A stretch of DNA of 64,000 nt from Trichormus sp. NMC-1 (lineage in GTDB: Bacteria; Cyanobacteriota; Cyanobacteriia; Cyanobacteriales; Nostocaceae): positions 311,319-375,318 of the forward strand of contig NZ_LZQD01000002.1 of NCBI RefSeq assembly GCF_001858025.1, given 5' to 3'. Each line of letters starts with the position of its first letter. Within the stretch, counting starts at the first letter, position 1. Shown here piece after piece: positions 45,226 to 54,683 of the stretch. Both the position numbers and the translations under genes were made by a program. The notes beneath the pieces were generated by a model that made no database searches, was not told where the DNA came from, and saw nothing but the letters and a program-made list of their open reading frames with translations.

Positions 45226-46260
45226 ATGCTTTATCCCATTGTTTGGAAAAATAACTCCGTTTTACTAATCGACCAAACTCGTTTACCAAATGAGTATGCT
45301 GTGGTGGAAATTCATCGCAGTGAAGATATGGCCGAAGCAATTAGAACTATGATTGTTAGAGGTGCGCCGGCAATTGGTGTCGCTGCTGCTTATGGAATGT
45401 ATTTGGGTGCGAGGGAAATTGAAACTAGCGATCGCACCGAATTTTTGCAACAATTAGAAAAAGTGGCTCAATTGTTGCGTTCTACCCGTCCCACAGCCGT
45501 AAATTTGTTTTGGGCAATTGGTAGAATGATGCAAACTGCTTATGAAACTCTGGGAACAATCGCAGAAATTCAACAAATTCTCCTCGAAACTGCCCAAACT
45601 ATTAACGCTGAAGATATTCAAATCTGTCAAGCTATTGGTGATCACGGTTTAGCAGCTTTACCCAAAACCCCAGAAAAGCTAATTATACTTACTCACTGTA
45701 ACACCGGTGCTTTAGCAACTGCTGGTTATGGTACTGCATTAGGTGTAGTGCGTTCTGCTTGGAGAGAAGGACGTTTAACGCGAGTATTTGCAGATGAAAC
45801 TCGTCCCCGCTTACAAGGTGCAAAACTCACCGCATGGGAATGTGTGCAAGAAGGAATTCCCGTAACAGTTATTACTGATAGTATGGCTGCACATTGCATG
45901 AAACAAGGTTTAATTGATGCGGTTATTGTCGGTGCTGATAGAATTGCTGCAAATGGGGACACCGCTAATAAAATAGGAACTTACAGTTTAGCTATAGTAG
46001 CTCAAAAACATAATATTCCCTTCTTCGTTGCCGCACCTGTTTCTACCATTGATTTTACCTTAGCTAGTGGTAGTCTAATTCCCATTGAAGAACGTCATCC
46101 ATCGGAAATATATCAAATTGGTGATACTATTTTGACACCTTCAGGAGTAGAGTTTTATAATCCTGCGTTTGATGTTACTCCCGCCGAATTAATTACAGCC
46201 ATTATTACAGAAAATGGTGCATTTCCTCCTGGTGATTTAGTAAAGTCTCAAACAAATTAA
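45226..46260 (+). CDS. mtnA: S-methyl-5-thioribose-1-phosphate isomerase MtnA
   Basis: 344 residues, normal length. It converts methylthioribose-1-phosphate to methylthioribulose-1-phosphate in the methionine salvage pathway. Family motifs: [38 protein letters not shown] with the catalytic Cys, [20 protein letters not shown] with the catalytic Asp, and [15 protein letters not shown] at 45226. No other salvage-pathway gene lies nearby. Confidence 0.96.
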   Translation: MLYPIVWKNNSVLLIDQTRLPNEYAVVEIHRSEDMAEAIRTMIVRGAPAIGVAAAYGMYLGAREIETSDRTEFLQQLEKVAQLLRSTRPTAVNLFWAIGRMMQTAYETLGTIAEIQQILLETAQTINAEDIQICQAIGDHGLAALPKTPEKLIILTHCNTGALATAGYGTALGVVRSAWREGRLTRVFADETRPRLQGAKLTAWECVQEGIPVTVITDSMAAHCMKQGLIDAVIVGADRIAANGDTANKIGTYSLAIVAQKHNIPFFVAAPVSTIDFTLASGSLIPIEERHPSEIYQIGDTILTPSGVEFYNPAFDVTPAELITAIITENGAFPPGDLVKSQTN

Positions 46261-46285
46261 ATGGTGTAAATCACAACATTCAATA

Positions 46286-47125
46286 ATGCAAAAACTAATT
46301 GCCACAATTTCCTTAATTATTGGCTGTATATCAATTGTCGGTTGTGGTAATTCACCAACAAATACAGCTAATACAGCACCAGAAGGTTCAACTAATACTG
46401 TTGCACAATCTCAAACGACAACTTCTCCAGAACCTGAAACAGAAACTCGAACGGATACTCCAACCGCAACAAAATCTGCACCTCAAACTGTCAGCAATAC
46501 CACTCAAAAAAGTCAAACCCCACAAACAAAAGTACCCAAACAACCAGAAATTGGAACAGTCAAAGAATTAGTCAATGGTGATTTACTATGTTATGTCAAA
46601 TTAGTAGATGAAAATGGAACTGAATATAATGAAGGTGCAAGCTTTGAGATTTGTGCAGAAGAAGCAAAATTTTTAAATAAAAAAGTACGTGCTTCTTACC
46701 AAATAGAATCAGTTAGTGATTGTCAAAGTATTGAACCATGTGGTAAAACTCGCAAAGAATCTATCATTACTAAGATGGAAGTTCTAGATGAGAAATCATC
46801 CACCAAAACCGAAGATAGTAAATCAAGTAAATCCAACACTATAAGTAATGGTGAGTGGACAATTACTATTGGAAATACTGACTCTTGGACAGGAGTTAAT
46901 AATACAGGAAACTTGACTTATAAAGGATGTGACTCTCAAGGTAAATGTATTAATTTAACAGGTGGGAAAATATCTTGTCGGGATGGTAAATGTGTTACAG
47001 GTTGGACAAATGGAGATTATTTCTACATTTTAGAACAACCCATTACAGAAGATGGAAATTCTCCTTCAACCCTTATTGTCAAAAAAGGTGATAGTGAGAT
47101 TTTGAAAGCTACAGGATTGAAATAA
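46286..47125 (+). CDS. Putative lipoprotein of unknown function
   Basis: 279 residues. A lipoprotein signal peptide ends in the lipobox IVGC at about residues 17-20. A Thr/Ser/Pro/Gln-rich linker follows (to about 95). A globular region has KELVNGDLLCYVKLVDENGT and a paired-Cys pattern (SFEICAEE, DCQSIEPCG). A C-terminal beta-rich region has YKGCDSQGKCINLTGGKISC, RDGKCVTGW and then IVKKGDSEILKA. No known family recognised. It probably sits on the outer face of the plasma or outer membrane. It starts 26 nt after mtnA, perhaps co-transcribed. Confidence 0.7.
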   Translation: MQKLIATISLIIGCISIVGCGNSPTNTANTAPEGSTNTVAQSQTTTSPEPETETRTDTPTATKSAPQTVSNTTQKSQTPQTKVPKQPEIGTVKELVNGDLLCYVKLVDENGTEYNEGASFEICAEEAKFLNKKVRASYQIESVSDCQSIEPCGKTRKESIITKMEVLDEKSSTKTEDSKSSKSNTISNGEWTITIGNTDSWTGVNNTGNLTYKGCDSQGKCINLTGGKISCRDGKCVTGWTNGDYFYILEQPITEDGNSPSTLIVKKGDSEILKATGLK

Positions 47126-47290
47126 ATTTTTAGCTGTTAAATTGATATTAAATTGATTTTTTGTAGGTTGGGTTAAGCGACAGCGCAACCCAACAAAAGT
47201 TTTGATAATGTTATTTGATAATGTTGAGTTTCCTTACTTGAAGAAGACACGGGGACTCCCCAACCTACATTTTTTGATTTTGAATTATCC

Positions 47291-48430
47291 TCAAGCAACG
47301 GGAAAAATTCTATTACCATTACTTGGATTAAATACAAATAACTGACTTAAATCTAATTGCAAATTCAGCCGTTCTCCTGGATGTAAACGGACATCTCCAC
47401 CGACTTGCACATTTAGCCAACCAGAAGAACCAGATAAACTTGTACGAATCAATGTTTCTCGTCCTAAAGGTTCCACCACCTTCACTTCTGCAACCAAACC
47501 TCCCAACTCTTCCTCTCTGAGTTCTCCGCGTTTCTGTGGTTCGTTAATATATTCATTAATATATTTGTTAATATAAATATGTTCAGGACGAATTCCTAAA
47601 TTACAAATTTGTTCTGGTTGTAAACTTAAAGCTGCTTTGATATTTTTGGGAACTGCTAATAATTGACCACTAACATCAAAATTATCGCCTTTATAAATAG
47701 CTGGTAAAATATTCATAGGCGGATTGCCCAAAAAAGTCGCTACCATTTCATTAGCAGGTAAAGCATAAATACTTTGAGGATCGCCAATTTGTTGAATTCG
47801 TCCCCGATTTAGCACCACAATTTTATCAGCCAAAGTCATCGCTTCAACTTGATCATGAGTGACGTAAATTGTCGTAATACCTAACTGTTGATGTAGCTGT
47901 TTTAATTCAGCCCTGGTATCATCCCGCAATTGAGTATCTAAATTAGATAAAGGTTCGTCAAGTAAAAATAATTGTGGTTGACGTGCGATCGCTCTTCCTA
48001 ATGCTACTCGTTGTTGCTGTCCCCCAGAAAGTTGTTTAGGCTTCCTATCTAAAAGATATTCTAGAGAAAGCGATCGCGCTATAGTCAACACCCGTTCTTG
48101 AATCGTCTTGGGGTCAATTTTTCGCATTTCTAACCCAAAACCGATATTCTGGGCTACTGTCATGTGGGGATAAAGGGCATAGTTCTGAAATACCATCGCT
48201 ACATCACGCGCTCTTGCTGGGATATCGTTAACCAAGCGATCGCCTATATACAAATTACCAGATGTTGCAGCTTCTAATCCAGCAATGGTTCGTAAAATCG
48301 TAGACTTACCACAACCTGAAGGCCCAACTAAAACCCAAAACTCCCCATCAGGAATTTCAAAACTGATATCCTCAATTGCGGTGACATTGTTAAATCTACG
48401 CTTAACGTTTTCTAACAGAACTTTTGCCAT
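47291..48430 (-). CDS. Sugar/glycerol-phosphate-type ABC transporter ATPase (UgpC/MalK family)
   Basis: 379 residues. Walker A GPSGCGKST (about 36-44), Q-loop MVFQNYALYPHMTV, signature LSGGQQQRVALGRAIARQPQ, Walker B LFLLDEPLSNLD and H-loop THDQVEAM. A C-terminal TOBE/MalK regulatory domain follows (LGIRPEHIYI, VVEPLGRETLIR). Such multitask ATPases energise importers for sugars, sugar alcohols or osmolytes such as glucosylglycerol. No permease gene is adjacent. Note the repetitive YINKYINEYINEPQKR linker. Confidence 0.94.
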   Translation of the reverse strand: MAKVLLENVKRRFNNVTAIEDISFEIPDGEFWVLVGPSGCGKSTILRTIAGLEAATSGNLYIGDRLVNDIPARARDVAMVFQNYALYPHMTVAQNIGFGLEMRKIDPKTIQERVLTIARSLSLEYLLDRKPKQLSGGQQQRVALGRAIARQPQLFLLDEPLSNLDTQLRDDTRAELKQLHQQLGITTIYVTHDQVEAMTLADKIVVLNRGRIQQIGDPQSIYALPANEMVATFLGNPPMNILPAIYKGDNFDVSGQLLAVPKNIKAALSLQPEQICNLGIRPEHIYINKYINEYINEPQKRGELREEELGGLVAEVKVVEPLGRETLIRTSLSGSSGWLNVQVGGDVRLHPGERLNLQLDLSQLFVFNPSNGNRIFPVA

Positions 48431-48437
48431 TTTTAAT

Positions 48438-48630
48438 CAGTCATAATTGGGAATTAGTGATTGGGAATTGGTGATTGGGAATTGGTGATTGGGAATTGGG
48501 AATTGGGAATTGGGAATTAGTGATTGAGAATTGGTGATTGGGGATTAGTGATTGGGTAATAATTATTTTCTAATTATCCCCCCCATCTCCCCATCTCCCC
48601 ATCCCCGCGTCTCCCCATCTCCCCATCTCC
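48438..48630. repeat. Short tandem repeats: 7-bp GGGAATT/GGTGATT array, then CCCCATCT array
   Basis: From 48447 to about 48555, GGGAATT and (T)TGGTGATT heptamers alternate and run together. From about 48579 to 48630, CTCCCCATCT units repeat. Both kinds are typical short tandemly repeated sequences of heterocystous cyanobacteria. Confidence 0.8.
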
Positions 48631-48638
48631 CTAATCAC

Positions 48639-49352
48639 TTAACTCCAAGCCGGATGATTGAGAAGAGAAGACATCACCCGCACACCCCGCAGTTGATTAG
48701 AGAGGGGTAGATGACCTCTGGGGGCGCTTAAATCCCATGTGAACTCGTGGGGATAGCGCGTCCATTTATTACCACTCTTCCAGCCAATTTTCGGCCATAA
48801 TTTTTCCCAGTTTTTCCCTAACCCCAACCAAATTTCTCGCTGTACAGAAAAACCAAATTTACCTTCCGAGTGAACTACCCAGAGATGATTAATGGTTTTT
48901 AGGTCTTGGATGGGAAAATTTTCTACTTCGGTAAAATATAACCACTTTCTTTGTACTGCTTGGGTTCCTGCCACTTCACACATTGTTTGAATTGTCAATA
49001 GGTCAGCAGCTTGGAAATCTGACGCGACTAGAAGCTTTTGCAAAGAATTGTAATTGATCCCACAGCCTGATTTTAGAGGTACAATTCCCTCAGGAAAATA
49101 AGTTTGTAGAAATTCCTTGGCTTTTGGTGCATCAGAGTTGTAGACTACTTTGTAGGCTTTACCATCAATCCAAGTTGCTGGGGTGTCACGACGTTTCAGT
49201 AAAAATTCCTGCAATACATCTAACCCCTCATTACCCAAGTCAGCTAACTGTGGGATGATTTGTTGTTGGACTTTTTCAGACCCAGCGATTAACTTTTGGC
49301 GCAGGGAGTCGATGTGATTAGCAGTGCCTGATAGAATCATTGGGTCTGTCAT
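48639..49352 (-). CDS. gun4: GUN4 porphyrin-binding protein, Mg-chelatase activator
   Basis: 237 residues. An N-terminal helical-bundle domain (HIDSLRQKLIAGSEKVQQQI, IPQLADLGNEGLDVLQEF) precedes the GUN4 domain: GCGINYNSLQKLLVASDFQA, TIQTMCEVAGT, FPIQDLKTINHLWVVHSEGK, FGFSVQREIWLG, then WTRYPHEFTWDLSAPRGHLP. This is the cyanobacterial single-copy layout. GUN4 binds protoporphyrin IX and Mg-protoporphyrin and stimulates ChlH in chlorophyll synthesis. Confidence 0.93.
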   Translation of the reverse strand: MTDPMILSGTANHIDSLRQKLIAGSEKVQQQIIPQLADLGNEGLDVLQEFLLKRRDTPATWIDGKAYKVVYNSDAPKAKEFLQTYFPEGIVPLKSGCGINYNSLQKLLVASDFQAADLLTIQTMCEVAGTQAVQRKWLYFTEVENFPIQDLKTINHLWVVHSEGKFGFSVQREIWLGLGKNWEKLWPKIGWKSGNKWTRYPHEFTWDLSAPRGHLPLSNQLRGVRVMSSLLNHPAWS

Positions 49353-49656
49353 GCCATTACTCGTGTTAGCGTTCAGTGGAAAAACGAATCAGCTATTGGG
49401 CATTCTACAAAATGAAGCACAGATAGCGAAAAGTAGTTTACTATTTTTGATTGCCTCCGGCACGCTACGCGAACGTACAAAATAGCGGTGGTTTCACTAA
49501 AACCTACACTTGAGCCACCAATACTGTATCAGATAAAGCAGGGGATAATCTGCGCCTCATGTCCGAGTGAAGACAAAAATAGCGAAATCTGTTAACCTGC
49601 CCAACGGATATTTTCTCACTTTGTGTGGCAGCGTATCAATTTGGAGTTTGTGAATT
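49353..49656. other. gun4-icd divergent intergenic region
   Basis: 304 bp. It contains the dispersed motif GCCTCCGGCACGCTACGCGAAC at about 49455-49476, a form of which recurs near 63951-63970. I saw no perfect GTA-N8-TAC NtcA box in front of icd. Confidence 0.5.
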
Positions 49657-51078
49657 ATGTACGACAAGATTACCCCCCCGACAACTGGAGCAAAAATTAC
49701 CTTCAAAAATGGTGAGCCAGTTGTACCTGAAAATCCCATTATCCCTTTTATTCAAGGTGATGGGACGGGTATAGATATTTGGCCAGCAACCGAAAAAGTG
49801 CTTGATGCTGCGGTAGCGAAAGCGTACAAAGGCACAAGAAAAATTAGCTGGTTCAGGGTTTATGCTGGTGATGAAGCTTGTGATTTATATGGTACTTACC
49901 AGTATTTGCCTCAGGATACATTAACCGCTATTGAAGAATATGGCGTTGCTATTAAAGGCCCTTTAACTACTCCGGTAGGTGGGGGAATTCGTTCTTTAAA
50001 TGTAGCACTACGACAAATTTTTGACCTTTATACTTGCGTGCGTCCTTGCCGATATTACGCTGGGACACCATCTCCACACAAAACTCCAGAAAAACTGGAT
50101 GTAATTATATATCGGGAAAATACGGAAGATATTTATTTGGGGATTGAGTGGAAACAGGGAAGTGAAATTGGCGATCGCTTGATAAAATTCTTGAATGAGG
50201 AATTGATACCCGCTACCCCAGAACATGGTAAAAAGCAAATTCCTTTGGATGCGGGAATTGGCATCAAACCTATCAGTAAAACCGGTTCTCAGCGCCTTGT
50301 CCGTCGGGCTATCAAACACGCCTTGTTATTGCCGAAAAATAAGCAACAAGTGACCTTGGTGCATAAAGGCAATATCATGAAATACACCGAAGGCGCTTTT
50401 CGTGATTGGGGTTATGAATTAGCAACTACGGAATTTCGTCAAGAAACGGTTACAGAAAGGGAATCTTGGATTTTGGGTAACAAGGAGAAAAACGCCAATC
50501 TCTCCTCAGAAGAAAACGCCCGTCAAATCGATCCTGGTTTTGATGCCTTGACACCAGAGAAGAAAGCGCAAATTGTCAAGGAAGTGGAAACAGTTCTTAA
50601 CGCCATTTGGGAAAGCCACGGAAACGGCAAATGGAAAGAGAAAATCATGGTTAATGATCGCATTGCCGATAGCATCTTTCAACAAATCCAAACTCGTCCA
50701 GATGAGTATTCGATTTTGGCGACAATGAACCTTAACGGTGATTATTTGTCTGATGCGGCTGCTGCTATCGTTGGCGGTTTAGGCATGGGGCCAGGGGCAA
50801 ATATTGGCGACTCCTGCGCCATTTTTGAAGCTACCCACGGTACAGCACCCAAACACGCTGGCTTAGACAAGATTAACCCTGGTTCGGTGATTCTTTCCGG
50901 TGTGATGATGCTGGAGTTCATGGGTTGGCAAGAAGCCGCAGATTTGGTTAAAAAAGGATTGGGGGATGCGATCGCAAATTCTCAAGTCACCTATGACCTA
51001 GCGCGGTTAATGGAACCACCTGTAGAACCATTAAAGTGTTCTGAATTTGCCGACGCAATCATCAAACATTTCGGTTAA
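49657..51078 (+). CDS. icd: NADP-dependent isocitrate dehydrogenase
   Basis: 473 residues, the long cyanobacterial form. It decarboxylates isocitrate to 2-oxoglutarate, the carbon skeleton for ammonium assimilation by GS/GOGAT and the effector of NtcA. Motifs: [67 protein letters not shown] and the metal-binding [19 protein letters not shown], then [11 protein letters not shown]. An inserted segment, [20 protein letters not shown], lengthens it relative to the E. coli enzyme, as is usual in cyanobacteria. Confidence 0.97.
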   Translation: MYDKITPPTTGAKITFKNGEPVVPENPIIPFIQGDGTGIDIWPATEKVLDAAVAKAYKGTRKISWFRVYAGDEACDLYGTYQYLPQDTLTAIEEYGVAIKGPLTTPVGGGIRSLNVALRQIFDLYTCVRPCRYYAGTPSPHKTPEKLDVIIYRENTEDIYLGIEWKQGSEIGDRLIKFLNEELIPATPEHGKKQIPLDAGIGIKPISKTGSQRLVRRAIKHALLLPKNKQQVTLVHKGNIMKYTEGAFRDWGYELATTEFRQETVTERESWILGNKEKNANLSSEENARQIDPGFDALTPEKKAQIVKEVETVLNAIWESHGNGKWKEKIMVNDRIADSIFQQIQTRPDEYSILATMNLNGDYLSDAAAAIVGGLGMGPGANIGDSCAIFEATHGTAPKHAGLDKINPGSVILSGVMMLEFMGWQEAADLVKKGLGDAIANSQVTYDLARLMEPPVEPLKCSEFADAIIKHFG

Positions 51079-51093
51079 TTTCGGTTAATCGTA

Positions 51094-51113
51094 GGGGCGG
51101 GGTTTCCCCGTCC
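51094..51113. terminator. GC-rich hairpin after icd
   Basis: GGGGCGGGG and CCCCGTCC pair across TTT, 15 nt after the icd stop. There is no T-run, so it could be a dispersed repeat or a 3'-end stabiliser rather than a classical terminator. Confidence 0.4.
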
Positions 51114-51426
51114 TATCAATTGTCAGAATCAGGATATCCAGGATTAAAGGATGAACAGGATTTAGAAATTAATTTTTGAATTTATTTTGTGATTAAGATA
51201 ATCAATTTTCACCACCAGTTAACTGACTAAGATAATCATCCATAATCACTGCCAATTCTTTGGGTGAATAAGTATAAGTTCAGGATTTAGTTTGAGTTTA
51301 GATTGTTATTAAAAGCTTTGGATGTAGATCCTAACATTATCTAAAAAGTCGGGGATACAAAAGTGATATCATATTTCCTTGCATCAACCAAAACTACAGT
51401 TACTAATCGTGGTGAGAGAATAAAAT
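51114..51426. other. Intergenic region between convergent icd and the dynamin operon
   Basis: About 310 bp, AT-rich, containing an AGGATATCCAGGATTAAAGG-type short repeat near 51130. No gene was recognised. Confidence 0.4.
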
Positions 51427-53715
51427 TTAACTTTCTTGTGAATGAGTCCTTTTTAATGCAATAGATAATTGTCGTAATCTTTCACTAACTTCTAAATTAG
51501 ATTCTTGTGATTTTAAATTGTTCGGTATTTCTGCTAATAAAAGTGGATTTCCTTGTAACCATTCATTCAGTGCAACCCCTGTCCAAGTACCTTCTTTTTC
51601 TCTAAAGCTATCAACTAAACCTTTGAGTTCTTGAATACAATATGATTCAAAACTAGCAGCATTAAAAATTGCAAATCGCAAGTATTCCTCAAAAGCATTA
51701 ATATCATTTTCAACTTCAAAAATTACAGCTTGTTGTTCAACTATAAATTCATGAGAAACATTTAGAGAATTTGGCTTTGGTGCTGCGGTTACTCCTAATA
51801 CTTGTTGGCGAATTTCTGAGTTAAAAAGCAAATCAGCACCATATTTTATATATCTTTTAAGAACGCTATAAGCAAGTTCTTCTCCAGTGTAGTAGTTATC
51901 TACAATTTCAATATCTACTCCCAGGCTTTTGATAATTTTATTGCGAGTATCACTGTTAACAGGTCCACGAATCAAAACTTCTGCTACTGGACGTGCAAAG
52001 CGTAAAAATAACACGCTTAAACTATTTTCTAATTTAGATAAAAAATAATCTTCTGAATTTTCAATTAATCTGGCTTTTACTTGATTACTTCCCCATAATA
52101 AACTTGTCATATATTCAACTAAATTTAAGGCTTCATTTTGTAATTCTAAAGCCAGTTGTCTAGCAATATTAGATAAAAGTTTACTAATATCATTATACAA
52201 ATCTTCTCTCCAAGCAAAGTTAGCTTTCATTCTATCAAATTCAGGATTTGAGTTAGCCAGAAACATAGTATCTTTCTTTTTAAATGTTTCTTCCCTAAGT
52301 TTCTGCATTTCTTTATCAACAATTTCTAGATATCCTTCTCGAAATTTTTCTATTTGAGTTAAGGAATTAGCAGTTAAATTTTCTAAAGCTTGGTTGACAA
52401 CATAAGCATCATAGTATTTTTGTAAATCAGCTTTAATAATTAACCATTTTTGATTCCACCATTCAGCAAATAAAACTCGACGATTATTTTCTGCAAATAA
52501 TTTTGCTTCTTCTGGATTTTCTGGATGATTTTTACTAACTATTGTATAAATTTCTTCAGAAGTGCTGATAATTGTATTTAGAGAAGCTTCACACCGTTTC
52601 TTTAAAATAGCGACTCTTTCAGTATTAATATAATGAAAGATTTTCTCTTTGATTTCAGGAATACCTGTAGCATATTTTTTAAGATTTTCTTCATCAGCAA
52701 TACCAGTTAATCTCTGTAAATGAGATTGAATAATATTTGCATCTCCAATTTCTAATTTAGTTTGTTCTCCAGCTATATTATTTAATAGCAAATATGCACC
52801 AGCAGAACCAGAAACAATTCTATGATTAGGTAAATTTGCCCGTTTTAACCAGTCTTGAGAAGCTTCTTGAATGTGGGTTTTCATTGCTTCTGCACTACCT
52901 AAAGAATCAATGCGACTTAAAAACACAAACAATTTATCAGCAACAGTGACGTTTTTATCACCCTGTTCTGTAAATTTGATGATTTCTAATTCTTTTTCTC
53001 TGAGACTGGTAAAACGCTGTACTAATATCACAGCATCACAATCTGATAACATTTCTTGTGCTTCGTCAACGTGCTTTGCTAAACCTGAATCTAAACCGGG
53101 AACATCATAAAAAACAATCCCTTCAGCTTGTGCAAGTTTGTTTGTATAAAGTCTAGCTTCTAACACAGCATGAGCATATTTTTCATCTGCTACATATTTT
53201 TTTAAAGGTTCTCGAATATCTTCTAATCTAGTAAATGGAAATGTCCGGTTTCCTTCTTGTCTCACTTGTTGTAAAGTGATTTCATTGATACGAATAGTAT
53301 TAATATCTTCTTGCGCGTTGGCTTTTTCTAGTTCTTTGAGTAAGTTGATAAATTCATCTTCTGTTTTTGCTTGTACTTCTAGTTTTTGTTCCGATTCATT
53401 TTCAACTGAATAAATTTGTGTGGTTGTAAATGTACATCTTCCTCCTTTAGCTGGAAGTAAATCACATTCTAACCAAGCATTAACAAAGGTACTTTTTCCG
53501 GCTTTTTCTAACCCGACTACTGCAATGCGAAATTCGCGTTTTTTGAGTCTTTCTAGTTGACGACGTGCGGGTTGTGCTTCTTGTAATAGTGTTTGTTTTA
53601 ATTTGTCGGGAACTTCTGCTTGAGGTAAGTTGGCTAAATTAACCGCGTGTCTTTGGATGTTTAAAGCGTCGGTTAGACGGGTTTCATAGTAGGAAGATGC
53701 TGTTTTCCAATCCAT
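51427..53715 (-). CDS. Dynamin-like GTPase B (third gene of the dynamin operon)
   Basis: 762 residues. The N-terminal GTPase has P-loop GLEKAGKST (about 68-76), a Thr-bearing switch region CTFTTTQIYS, G3 DVPGLDSG, and a G4 written SRID instead of NKxD. A long helical stalk follows (about 380-760), with aromatic-rich segments but no clear membrane anchor. This is the bacterial dynamin-like layout, whose members act on membranes as GTP-driven oligomers. It is encoded 14 nt behind the 295-residue gene and downstream of a second dynamin-like protein, as in bacterial systems that need two dynamins side by side. Confidence 0.82.
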   Translation of the reverse strand: MDWKTASSYYETRLTDALNIQRHAVNLANLPQAEVPDKLKQTLLQEAQPARRQLERLKKREFRIAVVGLEKAGKSTFVNAWLECDLLPAKGGRCTFTTTQIYSVENESEQKLEVQAKTEDEFINLLKELEKANAQEDINTIRINEITLQQVRQEGNRTFPFTRLEDIREPLKKYVADEKYAHAVLEARLYTNKLAQAEGIVFYDVPGLDSGLAKHVDEAQEMLSDCDAVILVQRFTSLREKELEIIKFTEQGDKNVTVADKLFVFLSRIDSLGSAEAMKTHIQEASQDWLKRANLPNHRIVSGSAGAYLLLNNIAGEQTKLEIGDANIIQSHLQRLTGIADEENLKKYATGIPEIKEKIFHYINTERVAILKKRCEASLNTIISTSEEIYTIVSKNHPENPEEAKLFAENNRRVLFAEWWNQKWLIIKADLQKYYDAYVVNQALENLTANSLTQIEKFREGYLEIVDKEMQKLREETFKKKDTMFLANSNPEFDRMKANFAWREDLYNDISKLLSNIARQLALELQNEALNLVEYMTSLLWGSNQVKARLIENSEDYFLSKLENSLSVLFLRFARPVAEVLIRGPVNSDTRNKIIKSLGVDIEIVDNYYTGEELAYSVLKRYIKYGADLLFNSEIRQQVLGVTAAPKPNSLNVSHEFIVEQQAVIFEVENDINAFEEYLRFAIFNAASFESYCIQELKGLVDSFREKEGTWTGVALNEWLQGNPLLLAEIPNNLKSQESNLEVSERLRQLSIALKRTHSQES

Positions 53716-53729
53716 TTTGTAGATACTCC

Positions 53730-54617
53730 TTAAATACGGTTAAAGTCTTCTAAACCAGATACAGATAGATATTCTAAACAAGCTATTTTTTCAACGATAC
53801 CTTGTCCATTAGAAGGGAGATTCCTTTTTAAAATATAGGGAACTTTTTTACCCTTCATGTCTCCTCCATCATCAATCTTGATTCTGATGTAAATTTCCCT
53901 TTGTTCACTTACATTTCTAATATCTTCGCTGGTTAATTTTAGCTGTATGGCATTAGTATATTCAGGACTTGTACATAGAAAATATGAAGCATTTTCTATT
54001 AGTGTTTCTATATCAGAGACATTGATTGTAGTATCTTTTATGACGTTCCCTAGATTTCTTACTACTGCTGCTGGTACAACCAGACATAAAGCTACAGATA
54101 CAGGAACTCTTCGTGGTGGTGGAGAGCTATCTGATGGTGTATTATTTTTGCTTTTTTTTTCTACTTCTCCTTGTTTCTTCTTGAGATATATAAGACAAGA
54201 AACTGTTCCTACAATTAGACATCCTATTACAACAATTTGAAATAATTTCATATCATTACTTTCCAAACGACTCCCAATCTTTTTACGTGCATCCTTTGCG
54301 ATTTCTTTTACCTGAACTACTCCATCATTTATGATTTCTTTCCACCAGTCTTTATTTTTATTGGGGTCACTTATAAAAAGCCCAATAACGTCTGCTGATA
54401 TAGATAAATCATCTTCTAATGATGCGTTATTTTCAATTTGAAAATATTTATGAATTTGTTCTGCTTGTGAATGTTCTTGTTCAAGTATTATATAGATTAT
54501 TGTAGATAGAACTCCCTTTTTCTGTTTTTTTATCTGAGGATAAATTTCATTAAAAATGTCGTCACACAATTTTTTTAGTTCTTTGCCTGGAGAAAATCCT
54601 ATTTTTTGCGTATTCAT
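53730..54617 (-). CDS. Single-span protein between the two dynamin-like genes
   Basis: 295 residues, no family recognised. The N-terminal about 120 residues are helical and soluble (FSPGKELKKLCDDIFNEIYP). One membrane span lies near 124-145 (LFQIVVIGCLIVGTVSCLIYL). A Lys/Ser/Pro-rich linker (SDSSPPPRRVP) is followed by a second hydrophobic stretch SVALCLVVPAAVV and a C-terminal soluble domain with IYIRIKIDDGGDMKGKKVPY. It may anchor or couple the flanking GTPases to a membrane. It is 66 nt after one dynamin gene and 14 nt before the other. Confidence 0.65.
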   Translation of the reverse strand: MNTQKIGFSPGKELKKLCDDIFNEIYPQIKKQKKGVLSTIIYIILEQEHSQAEQIHKYFQIENNASLEDDLSISADVIGLFISDPNKNKDWWKEIINDGVVQVKEIAKDARKKIGSRLESNDMKLFQIVVIGCLIVGTVSCLIYLKKKQGEVEKKSKNNTPSDSSPPPRRVPVSVALCLVVPAAVVRNLGNVIKDTTINVSDIETLIENASYFLCTSPEYTNAIQLKLTSEDIRNVSEQREIYIRIKIDDGGDMKGKKVPYILKRNLPSNGQGIVEKIACLEYLSVSGLEDFNRI

Positions 54618-54683
54618 ATTATTGCATTTTTTGAATGTATTAAAGATTCTCGGTGAACAAAATTCATTGTGTTAACAATTGAT

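Noticed and set aside
48438..48630. Repetitive block that could be mistaken for a CRISPR array
   Set aside because: The units are 7 bp with no spacers of constant length and no cas genes; these are short tandem repeats.
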